Source: JAPOXR01 sp963662395 (GTDB taxonomy: Bacteria; Pseudomonadota; Alphaproteobacteria; Rhodobacterales; Rhodobacteraceae). From it: DNA of 64,000 nucleotides. The stretch covers positions 4,464,001 through 4,528,000 of the forward strand of contig OY759511.1 of the NCBI GenBank assembly GCA_963662395.1, written 5' to 3'. A model generated the notes under the pieces. That model saw only the letters and a list, made by a program, of their open reading frames with translations. It made no database searches and had not been told where the DNA came from. The stretch's first letter is position 1, and each line of letters begins with the position of its first letter. Position numbers and translations under genes: made by a program. Of this stretch, positions 35,387-44,296 are shown one piece after another.

Positions 35387-36528
35387 GTGAGTACGACAGG
35401 CAGAAAGATCTACAGGGTCCGGCTCGAGGAGCACGAGCGGATCATGCTTCAGGAGATGGTCGATGGCGGCAAGGGCTCGAAGGAGCGAAGGCGCCGGGCA
35501 CATATCCTGCTCCTGGCCGATGAGGACCGGCAGGGCGGTGCCCGCAGCGACGCCGACATCGCCGACATTCTCGGAGTCGGCACGGCAACGGTAGAACGGC
35601 TACGCCGGCAATGCACCATGGAGGGTCTCGAGGCGGCACTGGAGCGCAAGGTCCAGATGAGCCGGAAGCCGCGCCTCCTTGACGGCAAGGCAGAGGCGAA
35701 GCTGACCATGCTGGCCTGCTCGAAGCCGCCCGAGGGGCATGCAAGATGGAATTTGCGGCTGCTTGGCGACAGGCTGGTGGAGCTGGAGATCGTGGACGGG
35801 ATCTCCACCGAGACGGTGAGGCGGGCACTAAAAAAAACAACCTCAAGCCCTGGCTGAAGAAATGCTGGTGCATCCCGCCGAAGGCGAATGCCGACTTCGT
35901 CTGTGCCATGGAGGATGTGCTCGAGGTCTATGGCCGGGATTACGACCCGGGCACCGTGCTCATCTGCCTCGATGAGACCTCGAGGCAACAGACGAAGGAG
36001 ACCCGGACGCCGCTGCCGGTCCGTCCCGGCCAGCCGGCAGGATACGATTTCGAATATGAACGCAACGGTACCGCCAACCTGTTCATGCTCTATGCACCGG
36101 CAGATGGCTGGCGCCATGTCGAGGTTACGGATCGCCGCACCCGGAAAGACTTCGCCAGGGTGCTGAAGGACCTTGCCGACACGCATTTTCCAGACCGGGA
36201 GATCGTCCTGGTGATGGACAATCTGAACACGCACAGACTGTCTTCGCTCTACGAGACCTTCGTGCCCGGGGAAGCATCCCGCCTGGCCGGAAGGTTCGAG
36301 ATCCACCACACGCCGAAACATGGCAGCTGGCTGAACATGGCCGAAATCGAGATCAGTGTCCTGTGCCGGCAGTGCCTGGACCGGCGGATACCCGACCGGG
36401 AGACGATGCTACGCGAGGTCGGCGCATGGGTGAAGTACCGCAACGGGTCGGCCAAACCGGTGGACTGGCGGTTCAGGACTAGCGACGCCCGGATAAAGCT
36501 GAAGTCGCTGTATCCATCAATTCAATGA
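35387..36528 (+). CDS. IS630-family transposase, two frames joined by -1 frameshift
   Basis: Frame A (GTG 35387 with AGGAG upstream, to 35857) holds the N-terminal helix-turn-helix part (SDADIADILGVGTATVERLR). Frame B (ends 36528) holds the DDE catalytic domain: Asp in LICLDETSRQQ, Asp in LVMDNLNTHR, Glu in GSWLNMAEIEISVL. A -1 shift in the A8 run at 35830-35837 joins RRALKK to NNLKPWLKK, the normal family sequence. Programmed frameshifting is the usual explanation for this arrangement. Both halves are otherwise intact, so the element may be active. Confidence 0.85.
35830..35838 (+). promoter_or_regulatory. A8C slippery site for -1 frameshift
   Basis: Eight A residues followed by C. Reading CTA-AAA-AAA in frame A, a one-base backward slip resumes at AAC in frame B. 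The resulting peptide is continuous with the IS630 family. Confidence 0.7.
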
Positions 36529-36761
36529 TGTTTGGGTACTAGACAATGGCGGGTCGAATGGCAAGCCGAGCTCGACCGGCGAAGCGGTCCTGGTCCGGTC
36601 CGGAGTGCCGGCCGGCCGGGAAGGGGATGCCGGCGGGTGATCTACTCGGCGAAGGGAACGGAGAATTCGACGACTTCGGATGCTGCGGGCTTGAGTTTGC
36701 CGGTCGCTCGACCATAAGACTCGTCTATTACGGGTCGGCCGGGCAGCAGGGGGCAGATGAC

Positions 36762-37895
36762 ATGAAGAGATTGCGATGGGGGCTCATCGGAGGAGGCGAG
36801 GGAAGCCAGATCGGATTCGTCCACAGGGCCGGTGCAGAGCTTGACCGGCAATTCGAGCTCACGGCCGGGACATTCGATGTTGACCCCGAGCGCAGTGTGG
36901 AATTCGGCCGGTCTCTCGGCTTGCCGGCCGACCGTGTCTACCGGTCCTGGCCGCAGATGCTGAGGGCCGAAACTGCCCGGGATGACCGGCTGGACCTGGT
37001 GACCGTGGCCACGCCGAATTCCACCCATTTCGAGATCTGTCGGGCTTTCATCGAAGCCGGATTTCATGTCTTTTGTGAAAAACCGCTGACCACGACACTT
37101 GATGCGGCCCGCCGGATCGAGGAGATTTCCCGTGAGCACGGACGGCTCTGCGCGGTCAATTTCGGCTATACCGGATACCCGCTGGTCCGCCAGATGCGGT
37201 CGATGGTTGCCGAGGGGGTGATCGGGCGGGTCCGGCTGGTCAAGGCCGAATTCGCCGCCGGGTTCCTGGCCGATGCCAATATCGATGACAATCCCCGGAT
37301 CCGATGGCGCTTCGATCCGGAGCAGGCAGGAGAGTCCTTTGTCATGGCCGACATGGGGTGCCATGCAATGTGCCTCGCCACCTTCGTGACCGGGCAGCGT
37401 GTCGTCTCGCTGTCGGCGGATTTCGGCTACGGCGTCGAGGGTCGCCGGCTCGAGGATGATGCAGCGGTTGCCTTCCGCATGTCGGATGGAGCGATCGGCC
37501 GCCTGTGGGTCAGCGGGCTCGCCATCGGCCGGACCCACGGGCTGACCCTGCAGGTGTTTGGCGAAAAGGGTGGCCTGTCATGGGAGCAGGAGCACCCCGA
37601 GCAGCTGAGATTTGCCGAGCTGGGTGGTCCGGTCCGCATTCTCGAGCGCGGAATGAGCGATCTGTCGGATGCGACGATGGATGCATGCAGGATTACGGTC
37701 GGGCATCCGGAAGGCATGGTTCTTGCCTTTGCCAATCTCTACCGGGACCTGTCACAGGCCATCCGGTCATCCTCCGCCATTGGCGGCAGCCAGGACATGC
37801 TGCCGGATGTCGCCGATGGACGGCACATGGTGGAGGTGGTCAGTGCCGCCGTCGAATCGAGCGCCGGCAGGGGAGAATGGAGATCGATCGGTTGA
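36762..37895 (+). CDS. Gfo/Idh/MocA family oxidoreductase
   Basis: A 377-residue NAD(P)-dependent oxidoreductase, the third of the family in this cluster. It has GLIGGGEGSQIGFVHRAGAE (the GGGEGSQIG form is typical of a subgroup in sugar clusters), TPNSTHFEICRAFIEAG, EKPLTTTLD with the catalytic Lys, and FVMADMGCHAMCL with the His. ATG 36762 was chosen after GCAGGGGGC. Before the IS630 insertion it stood about 330 bases from the divergent ugpB-like gene, so both were probably co-regulated. Confidence 0.84.
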   Translation: MKRLRWGLIGGGEGSQIGFVHRAGAELDRQFELTAGTFDVDPERSVEFGRSLGLPADRVYRSWPQMLRAETARDDRLDLVTVATPNSTHFEICRAFIEAGFHVFCEKPLTTTLDAARRIEEISREHGRLCAVNFGYTGYPLVRQMRSMVAEGVIGRVRLVKAEFAAGFLADANIDDNPRIRWRFDPEQAGESFVMADMGCHAMCLATFVTGQRVVSLSADFGYGVEGRRLEDDAAVAFRMSDGAIGRLWVSGLAIGRTHGLTLQVFGEKGGLSWEQEHPEQLRFAELGGPVRILERGMSDLSDATMDACRITVGHPEGMVLAFANLYRDLSQAIRSSSAIGGSQDMLPDVADGRHMVEVVSAAVESSAGRGEWRSIG

Positions 37896-37945
37896 GCCCG
37901 ACCATCGCCGGCATCGATCCGGAATACCGGGAGGCGCAAGATGGC

Positions 37946-38020
37946 TGGCTGGGGTGGTAGGATTCGAACCTACGGTACACGGTACCAAAAACCGCTGCCT
38001 TACCACTTGGCTACACCCCA
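37946..38020 (-). tRNA. tRNA-Gln (anticodon TTG)
   Basis: The minus strand folds into a full cloverleaf: acceptor TGGGGTG / CACCCCA, discriminator G with encoded CCA, D-arm GCC-aagtggtaa-GGC, anticodon stem GCGGT/ACCGT with loop TTTTGGT (anticodon TTG), and T-arm GTAGG-TTCGAAT-CCTAC. 75 bases including CCA. Confidence 0.97.
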
Positions 38021-38133
38021 CGCGCCGGGCCGACATTTACGGTCACCGGTGAAACGGTGCAACTCATATGTTGCAGACGCATGAAGACGTCAGGCCGGGC
38101 AGCAACATGCCGCCCGGAAACCATGTCGGCTTG

Positions 38134-39630
38134 TCACACCTGCTGATCGTAGGGGCCGATCTCGGAGATCGACCGGATTGCCGCATCCAGATCCCTGAAG
38201 ATCCGCACCATCTCCTCCTCGCTGTCGACGCTCTCGCACACGACGACCAGGTTGGGGGTGTTTGACGATGCCCGGACCAGGCACCACGAGCCATTCTCGA
38301 GCACGCAGCGGGCACCGTTGACAGTGATGATCTCGGTGATCTTGCGGTTGGCAATCATGGCTCCCGAGCGTTTCATGCCGGCAAGATGATCGCCGATGCG
38401 TTCCATGACCCGGTATTTGTCCCGGTCGCTGCACCAGGGTGACATGGTCGGTGTCGACCAGGTCATCGGCAGCGTCTTCCGCATGGCGGATAGCTGCATG
38501 TCCGGTTCACGATCCAGCATCCGGCAGAGTTCGATGGCGGCAAGGATCCCGTCATCGTAGCCCCTCCCCGCCGGCGGGCCGAAATAGAAATGTCCTGATT
38601 TCTCGAATGCAGCCAGGGCGCCGGTCTGGTGCAGGCGGTGCTTCAGGTGGCTGTGCCCGGTCTTCCAGTACTCGGTGCATGCACCCAGCGAGCGCAGAAC
38701 CGGGTCGGTCCGGAATGCGCAGGTCGACTTGATGTCGGCAATGAATCCGGCATCCGGATGCAGGCTGGCGAGGCTGCGTGCCAGCAGGACACCGAGCTTG
38801 TCGGAATAGAGGACCTCGCCGCGGTCGTCGACAACACCCAGGCGGTCGCCGTCACCATCAAAGCCGAATGCAATGTCTGCCCCTGATGCCAGCGTCGCAT
38901 CTGCCATGTCATTCAGCATTTCCAGCGACTCGGGATTTGGATCGTAATTGGGAAAGGTGGAATCGAGGGTGCAATGCAGGGGCACCACCTCGACACCGAT
39001 CCGCGCCAGCGCTTCCGGGGCGATGATGGAAGCGGTGCCGTTGCCGGTCGCACAGATGGCCCGCAATTTGCGACCGAGCCGGAACGAGCCGACAACATCG
39101 TCAAGATATGTCCTGCGCAAATCCCGAACCTCGCCGATGGTGCCCGTCTTGCCCTGGCGAAAGGTGCCGCTGAACACGAGATCCCGCAGCCTGGCAATCT
39201 CGTCACCGCCCAGGGTGAGCGGATGCCGGAAGCCGGCCTTGAGCCCGGTCCAGCCATTCGGATTGTGCGAGGCGGTCACCATGGCAACGGCAGGGACATC
39301 CAGCATGACCCGGCTGAAATAGGCCATCGGCGAGAGCACCATTCCGATATCCAGCACGTCGATTCCGGCACCGGTCAGCCCCTCCATCAGGCTGCGGGCC
39401 AATTCCGGCGAATACTCCCGAAAATCATGTCCGACCGAAATGACCGTCCCGGATCCGGTCTCGTGCATCAGCGTGCCGAGCGCCGCACCGAGTATCCTGA
39501 ACCCGGCCCGATTCACCTGGTCCGGATAGGTCCAGCGGGCATCATATTCACGAAATCCGGACCGGTCGATCCGTGCTCCGCCCCGGACCTCGGGGCCGGT
39601 CTTGCCGGCACGCACCGGGGTATCAGCCAT
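38134..39630 (-). CDS. phosphomannomutase/phosphoglucomutase
   Basis: A 498-residue alpha-D-phosphohexomutase interconverting hexose 1- and 6-phosphates for lipopolysaccharide or exopolysaccharide sugars. The active Ser loop is VTASHNPNGWTG, the metal loop AFGFDGDGDRLG, the sugar loop GKSGHFYF-like (FEKSGHFYFGPPAGRGYDDG) and the phosphate loop VRASSNTPNLVV. The long form with an extended C-terminus matches the ManB/AlgC bacterial group. It lies 18 bp after kdsA on the same strand, consistent with surface-polysaccharide supply. Confidence 0.88.
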   Translation of the reverse strand: MADTPVRAGKTGPEVRGGARIDRSGFREYDARWTYPDQVNRAGFRILGAALGTLMHETGSGTVISVGHDFREYSPELARSLMEGLTGAGIDVLDIGMVLSPMAYFSRVMLDVPAVAMVTASHNPNGWTGLKAGFRHPLTLGGDEIARLRDLVFSGTFRQGKTGTIGEVRDLRRTYLDDVVGSFRLGRKLRAICATGNGTASIIAPEALARIGVEVVPLHCTLDSTFPNYDPNPESLEMLNDMADATLASGADIAFGFDGDGDRLGVVDDRGEVLYSDKLGVLLARSLASLHPDAGFIADIKSTCAFRTDPVLRSLGACTEYWKTGHSHLKHRLHQTGALAAFEKSGHFYFGPPAGRGYDDGILAAIELCRMLDREPDMQLSAMRKTLPMTWSTPTMSPWCSDRDKYRVMERIGDHLAGMKRSGAMIANRKITEIITVNGARCVLENGSWCLVRASSNTPNLVVVCESVDSEEEMVRIFRDLDAAIRSISEIGPYDQQV

Positions 39631-39648
39631 GATCGCCGGCGGTCCGGT

Positions 39649-40494
39649 TCAGATCTCGACCGGAGCCGACTTGGCAATGGTGTCAAGCGCCTTCAGCACC
39701 GATACCAGCCCGGGCATGTCATCGAGCCTGATCATGTTGGGTCCGTCGCTGGGAGCCCGGTCCGGGTCCGGATGTGCCTCCAGGAAGACTGCCGCCACCC
39801 CGGTTGCAACCGCCGCCCGGGCAATGACCGGGGCAAACTCACGGCGTCCGCCGGATGACCCGCCCCGCCCTCCAGGTTCCTGGACCGAATGGGTGGCGTC
39901 AATGACCGCCGGATAGCCGGTACTGGCCATGATCGGCAGGCTTCGCATGTCACTGACCAGTGTGTTGTAGCCGAAGGTGGTTCCCCTTTCGCACAGCAGC
40001 AGCCGCTCGTTGCCGGTCGAGGTGATCTTGTCGATAATGCCGGCCATCTCCCATGGTGCCAGGAATTGCCCTTTCTTGACATTCACCGCCGCACCGGTCC
40101 GGCCGGCAGCGAGCAGCAGGTCGGTCTGGCGGCAGAGGAATGCCGGGACCTGCAGGATGTCGACATGCCGGGCAGCAATGTCGCATTGCCCGGCCTCGTG
40201 GATGTCGGTCAGCACCGGGCAGCCGATTTCGTCCCGAACCCGGGCAAGTATCTCCAGCCCCTCCTCCATGCCGGGGCCGCGCATCCCGTGGATCGAACTG
40301 CGGTTCGCCTTGTCGAAAGAGGATTTGAAGACAAAACCCAGCCCCTCGTTTCCGGCGATCCGGGACAATGTGTCGGCGATTTCCAGGGATTGGTCGGCGC
40401 CCTCGATCTGGCAGGGTCCGGCAATCAGGACCAGTTGGCGGTCATTGGCAATTTCCACCTGTCCGACCCGGACGGTCTTCGGTGCCGATGTCAA
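39649..40494 (-). CDS. kdsA: 3-deoxy-8-phosphooctulonate synthase (Kdo8P synthase)
   Basis: Condenses phosphoenolpyruvate with arabinose-5-phosphate to Kdo-8-phosphate for lipid A-core. Blocks are LIAGPCQIEG, FKSSFDKANRSS, IHGMRGPGMEEGL, VNVKKGQFLAPW, LLLCERGTTFGYNTLVSDMR and FLEAHPDPDRAPSDGPNM. The Cys in AGPC indicates the metal-dependent (class II) type rather than the Asn of the E. coli enzyme. No ATG fits: a TTG at 40494 with AGGAG upstream gives 281 residues, the family length. Further upstream the frame looks non-coding. Confidence 0.88.
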   Translation of the reverse strand: MTSAPKTVRVGQVEIANDRQLVLIAGPCQIEGADQSLEIADTLSRIAGNEGLGFVFKSSFDKANRSSIHGMRGPGMEEGLEILARVRDEIGCPVLTDIHEAGQCDIAARHVDILQVPAFLCRQTDLLLAAGRTGAAVNVKKGQFLAPWEMAGIIDKITSTGNERLLLCERGTTFGYNTLVSDMRSLPIMASTGYPAVIDATHSVQEPGGRGGSSGGRREFAPVIARAAVATGVAAVFLEAHPDPDRAPSDGPNMIRLDDMPGLVSVLKALDTIAKSAPVEI

Positions 40495-40618
40495 TTCCAG
40501 GGCTCCTGCTTCCGGCCGGGATAGCCGGCGAACTTCCTCGCCGTTCCCGGTCGGCCTGCGACTGCCAGGTGCCAGCCCGGAATCGCCAGGGCGGGCAGGC
40601 CGCGGCGCACAGGGCAGT

Positions 40619-41878
40619 TCATTCCATCTTCTTGATGGGGAACAGCCGGGCGACCAGCAATGCCAGCCCGGCCGATCCGAGGCTGAACAATGCGCCCATC
40701 TTGGCGGCGTCCTGTACGGGGCCCGGATCAAACGCCACCGTGGCAATGAACAGCGACACCGTGAACCCGATCGCCGCAATGAAACCGACCACCAGGATGT
40801 CCGATGCGTTCATCCCGGTTGGCATGCCGAGGCGAAGCGGACCGGCGGCTACCCAGCCGAAGATGAAGATTCCGACCGGCTTGCCGACGATCAGGCCCAG
40901 CAGAACCAGGATGGTCGGTGTGCCGAATGTCGAGAATTCCACCCCGGCATTGACCAGCCCGAACAGCAGCAGGATGACCTCGACCGGTTTTTCCAGCAGA
41001 TGCTCGATCCGGTTCAGCATGTCCAGCCGTTTGGGCTCGGCATGGACGAACAATCCGTAGTCGCGCCCGGCATGCGGGATCGCCACGATGATCGGCAGCA
41101 ATCCGAGCGCCGGGTGCAGGCCGGATTGCTGGAATCCGTACCAGCACAGCGCACCGCCGATCACATAGGGAATGAGTGACAACCGACGCTCGATAATGCT
41201 CGATACGGGATTGCCGCTGCGTGAATTGTCCAGCTTCCGGGGCAGCCAGTTGAACAGGACATAGACCGTGGCGGTCGCCACCAGAGGCAGCAGCAGCCAT
41301 TGGAGATTCAACTCGCCGGAGGGGTAGAATATGGCCAGGATGGCCAGCCCCGCCGCATCATCGGCGATCGCCAGCAGCAGGAGGAAGGTGACCGCAGGGT
41401 GCCGCCGGCCAAATATGATCCGGCCGACCAGGTAGGAAAAGGCAATGTCGGTCGCGGTTGGAATGGCCCAGCCATTGGCAACGGCCGAGTAGGTATCGGA
41501 GCCGAGCAGCATCGCCAGGCCGAGATAGACGGCGATGGGTCCGAACATGCCGCCGGCGGTGGCAAAGAGCGGGGTGACCGATTTCTTTCCCCTGAGGGCG
41601 CCGTTGGGGAGAATCACTGCCTCCCAGACCTCCTTGCCGGCGACCGCGAAGAAAAAGGCCATCAGGACATCATTGACCAGGTAGTGGAATGTCAGCACCC
41701 GGCCTGGTCCGTGGCCGTGATCAGCTGACAGGTGGCCGATCACCCCACCCTCGAACAGCACGAAATCCACGACGGCATGGTAGCTGTGTGGCGAGATATT
41801 GGCCCAGATCAGCGCCAGCAAGGCTCCGGAAATAAGCAGGATCGAATAGTCCGAGATGAATCGCCAGGTCTTTTTCAT
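40619..41878 (-). CDS. nhaA: Na+/H+ antiporter NhaA
   Basis: Inner-membrane sodium/proton antiporter, 419 residues with about 12 helices. IPTATDIAFSYLVG (the TD-motif of the unwound helix) and LLAIADDAAGLAILA (the adjacent Asp pair that binds Na+) are present. It handles sodium and pH homeostasis, suggesting a saline habitat but not proving it. It stands 124 bases before kdsA on the same strand. Confidence 0.9.
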   Translation of the reverse strand: MKKTWRFISDYSILLISGALLALIWANISPHSYHAVVDFVLFEGGVIGHLSADHGHGPGRVLTFHYLVNDVLMAFFFAVAGKEVWEAVILPNGALRGKKSVTPLFATAGGMFGPIAVYLGLAMLLGSDTYSAVANGWAIPTATDIAFSYLVGRIIFGRRHPAVTFLLLLAIADDAAGLAILAIFYPSGELNLQWLLLPLVATATVYVLFNWLPRKLDNSRSGNPVSSIIERRLSLIPYVIGGALCWYGFQQSGLHPALGLLPIIVAIPHAGRDYGLFVHAEPKRLDMLNRIEHLLEKPVEVILLLFGLVNAGVEFSTFGTPTILVLLGLIVGKPVGIFIFGWVAAGPLRLGMPTGMNASDILVVGFIAAIGFTVSLFIATVAFDPGPVQDAAKMGALFSLGSAGLALLVARLFPIKKME

Positions 41879-41946
41879 GCAGAATGCTCCGCTACGAGAT
41901 CATGTCGCCGAAAGGACGGACCGCCCAGGGCCGATCGCGGATAATG

Positions 41947-42969
41947 TCATCCGACCATGCCCCAGGCAAGCCCGCTGAGGACGGCGCCGACAAAGGCAAG
42001 GGCGATATAGCTGGAAAATACCGGGATGCGGGCCACCGCCCAGACCGCCATCGCCGCCGGGAAGCTGGTAATTCCGCCGGCAATCAGGAAGGACATTGCC
42101 GTCGCAGACGACATTCCCTGTTCGACAAGCCCGTCGACCAGGGGCACGGCTGCATATCCGTTCAGATAGGCCGGAACTCCAAGAACGGCACCCAGCCCGA
42201 CCGAGACCGGCCCGTCATTCCCCAGCAGCGACGAGACCCATTCGGGCGGCACCCACGCAACCATCAATGACTGCAGGATATAGGCCAGGAGCAGCCACTT
42301 GCTCAGAAAGAGGGCATTCTCCAGGAGATTGGTCCGGAAGAGTTGAAGCCGAAGTTGATCACGCCAGATACGGAGTTCGGTACGCTCCGGCACTGCCGGT
42401 CCGCCACAGCAGGAGGTCATGGGGGTGTCAGGCCGGAGAGTGCTGGCAAAGGCACCTGCCCTCTCCATGGCGGAGATCGTGAATCCGCCCAGCAGGCCGA
42501 TGCCGACCGCGGCGACGGTCTTGCCAATGGCAAAGTCAATGCCCAGGACATTGCTGGTGATGATGAACATCGGCGGGTCGATGAGCGGCGAGGACAGCCA
42601 GAAAGCCATGACCGGTGAGAGCGGCGACCCGGCGGCCAGCAGTGCGACCACGAATGGAATGACCTCGCAGGAGCAGAAGGGCGACAGGCCCCCTGCCAGG
42701 GAGGCCAGCAGGATGGCAAGTGCCTTCTGCTGACTGAATGCCCGGGATATGATCTTCTCCAGGCCTGAGGCGTGCAGGAACGCGGCCATCAGCACCGCGA
42801 TGGCGATGAATGCCGCGGTCTTCACGAAGGCCGACGATGCGAAGACGATTGTCGGGGCAAACTGTTCGGGGACAAGAGCCAGCAACGCCAGTGGAATGAC
42901 CGCGATCAGCAGCCAGACCCGGTCGACCCGGCCTGCGAGGCTCCTCGTGATCGTGATTGCCTGGCTCAT
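41947..42969 (-). CDS. permease of the ArsP/YraQ (DUF318) family
   Basis: A 340-residue integral membrane protein with about eight to ten helices. The signature LSPFCSCEVIPFV and the paired MAFWLSSPLIDPPMF occur, as in ArsP/YraQ permeases. A Cys pair TSCCGGP lies in the central cytoplasmic loop (about residues 205-212), which could bind metal or organoarsenical. ArsP exports trivalent organoarsenicals, but many relatives have unknown substrates. ATG 42969 (MSQAITITR) is the natural start. No ars genes are nearby. Confidence 0.78.
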   Translation of the reverse strand: MSQAITITRSLAGRVDRVWLLIAVIPLALLALVPEQFAPTIVFASSAFVKTAAFIAIAVLMAAFLHASGLEKIISRAFSQQKALAILLASLAGGLSPFCSCEVIPFVVALLAAGSPLSPVMAFWLSSPLIDPPMFIITSNVLGIDFAIGKTVAAVGIGLLGGFTISAMERAGAFASTLRPDTPMTSCCGGPAVPERTELRIWRDQLRLQLFRTNLLENALFLSKWLLLAYILQSLMVAWVPPEWVSSLLGNDGPVSVGLGAVLGVPAYLNGYAAVPLVDGLVEQGMSSATAMSFLIAGGITSFPAAMAVWAVARIPVFSSYIALAFVGAVLSGLAWGMVG

Positions 42970-43107
42970 GACGGCTTCTCCCGCGATCCAGATTGTAGGT
43001 AGTGATTGAAGCCGGGCCGTCAACCGGGAATGGCGCCATCTCCGGCGGGCTCTCCCGGCCGGGTGGCTGGTCAAGTCGGCGGTGAGGGGGTGATTTCACC
43101 CTGATTG

Positions 43108-43355
43108 CACCGGTACCTGATCGTCCGAAAGCCGGTACAATCCGCAACACGTTTCCCTTTCCGGGTTGCCCCGACGCAGAAGTCCCGATTTCCGGCATGG
43201 ATTCACCCCGCCGGAAGATGACGGCCGGTCTTTCGGCGCCTGGACGGGCCGATGCCGAGGTGGTCCGGGTCGGCCTGCGGGTGAAAGCCGGAAGGTCGGG
43301 CAGGCCAGGCTCCCGGCAGGGTTGTTCGCTTGCGTCGGCCCGGAGTCTTCCTGCC
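43108..43355 (+). promoter_or_regulatory. weak cobalamin-riboswitch-like signature
   Basis: On the plus strand, pieces in cobalamin-riboswitch order are seen: GAAAGCCGGTACAATCCG (43127-43144), TTGCCCCGACGCAG (43166-43179), GCCGGAAGG, and a B12-box-like GGCCCGGAGTCTTCCTGCC (43337-43355). The matches are loose, the B12 box has an insertion, and no plus-strand gene follows (the next gene is convergent). Chance resemblance in GC-rich DNA is likely. The 388-base gap 42970-43357 holds nothing else that I recognise. Confidence 0.15.
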
Positions 43356-43357
43356 TC

Positions 43358-44296
43358 TCAGTAGCCGCGACTGTGGTCGACCAGGTGGAGAAACGGCTCA
43401 CCGCTCTCGCCGCGGCGAATATTCTCCACGAGCACCGCCGCCGCGGTGTCCGGGTGGGTATCGGATGCGATATGCGGCCAGATGGAGACTTTCGGATGCG
43501 CCCAGAACGGGTGGTTGGTTGGCAGGGGTTCCTCGCGGAAGACGTCGAGAGTCGCATTGGCGATGATCCCCTGGTCGAGGGCGGCAAGCAGGTCCTGGTC
43601 GTTGATCAGCGCACCGCGGCCCGAATTGAGGAGCACCGTGCCCGGCCGGCACCCGGACAGGAAGGCGGCATCGACGATGTTTTCCGTTTGCGGGGTATGA
43701 GGCAGGAGCAGCGAGATGATCTCGGCATCGGCAATGGCGGCCGGCAGTTCGTCCCGGCCCGAGAGGCATCTGATCCCGGGGACCGTCCTGGGGGTCCTGC
43801 TCCACCCGGTGACCCTGAAGCCGAGTCTCGCCAGGGCAGCGGCAGCGGCCGAGCCCAGCTCGCCCAGGCCCAGGATGGCGACCGTCCGGTTGCGGGCAAG
43901 GGGCGGCCCGTGCTGTTTCAGCCATTCGCCCGGACGGGCGGCAAGCAACCGGTCCATGTGGAGATGGTGGCGCAGCACCTGTCCGGTCACCCATTCGGTC
44001 ATTCCCTCGATCATTCCGGGATCGACCATGCGGGCGATCGGGCAGGTGATGGTCGGGTTGGTGATCAGGGGCTCCACGCCCGCCCACATGCTCAGTACCG
44101 CCTTGAGCCGCGTGAATGGCCGGAAATCCCGGACCGGTCCGCCGGGCGAGCAGATCACGTAGTCATAGCTCGCCGGGTCGCCGCAGCTGGTGTCGATACG
44201 TGCCGTCAACCCGGCATCGTCGAGTGCTTCGGCCAGCGTGGTCCTCCACTCCGGAAACAACCTGGACTCTGCCGAAAACAGGATTCGTGGTGTCAT
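43358..44296 (-). CDS. glyoxylate/hydroxypyruvate reductase A-like
   Basis: A 312-residue D-2-hydroxyacid dehydrogenase of the GhrA subgroup. Blocks: AVLSMWAGVEPL (GhrA-specific), VAILGLGELGSAAAAALARL (NAD(P) motif), LNSGRGALIND (Arg), LDVFREEPLP (Glu) and WPHIASDTHP (His). It reduces glyoxylate and hydroxypyruvate. Unusually, its ATG overlaps the rodA stop (ATGA at 44293-44296), making it the last gene of the cell-shape operon, presumably by chance of gene order. Confidence 0.85.
   Translation of the reverse strand: MTPRILFSAESRLFPEWRTTLAEALDDAGLTARIDTSCGDPASYDYVICSPGGPVRDFRPFTRLKAVLSMWAGVEPLITNPTITCPIARMVDPGMIEGMTEWVTGQVLRHHLHMDRLLAARPGEWLKQHGPPLARNRTVAILGLGELGSAAAAALARLGFRVTGWSRTPRTVPGIRCLSGRDELPAAIADAEIISLLLPHTPQTENIVDAAFLSGCRPGTVLLNSGRGALINDQDLLAALDQGIIANATLDVFREEPLPTNHPFWAHPKVSIWPHIASDTHPDTAAAVLVENIRRGESGEPFLHLVDHSRGY

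Larger units (their letters stand above)
35197..36539 (+). mobile_element. IS630-family insertion sequence, apparently complete
   Basis: A 1.34-kb element with 25-bp terminal inverted repeats (35197-35221 and the complement of 36515-36539, 23 of 25 identical, both beginning GTACCC). It is flanked on both sides by TA (35195-35196 and 36540-36541), the target duplication of this family. It lies in the region between the divergent ugpB-like operon and the Gfo/Idh gene at 36762, 113 bases before the ugpB-like start. Confidence 0.88.
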
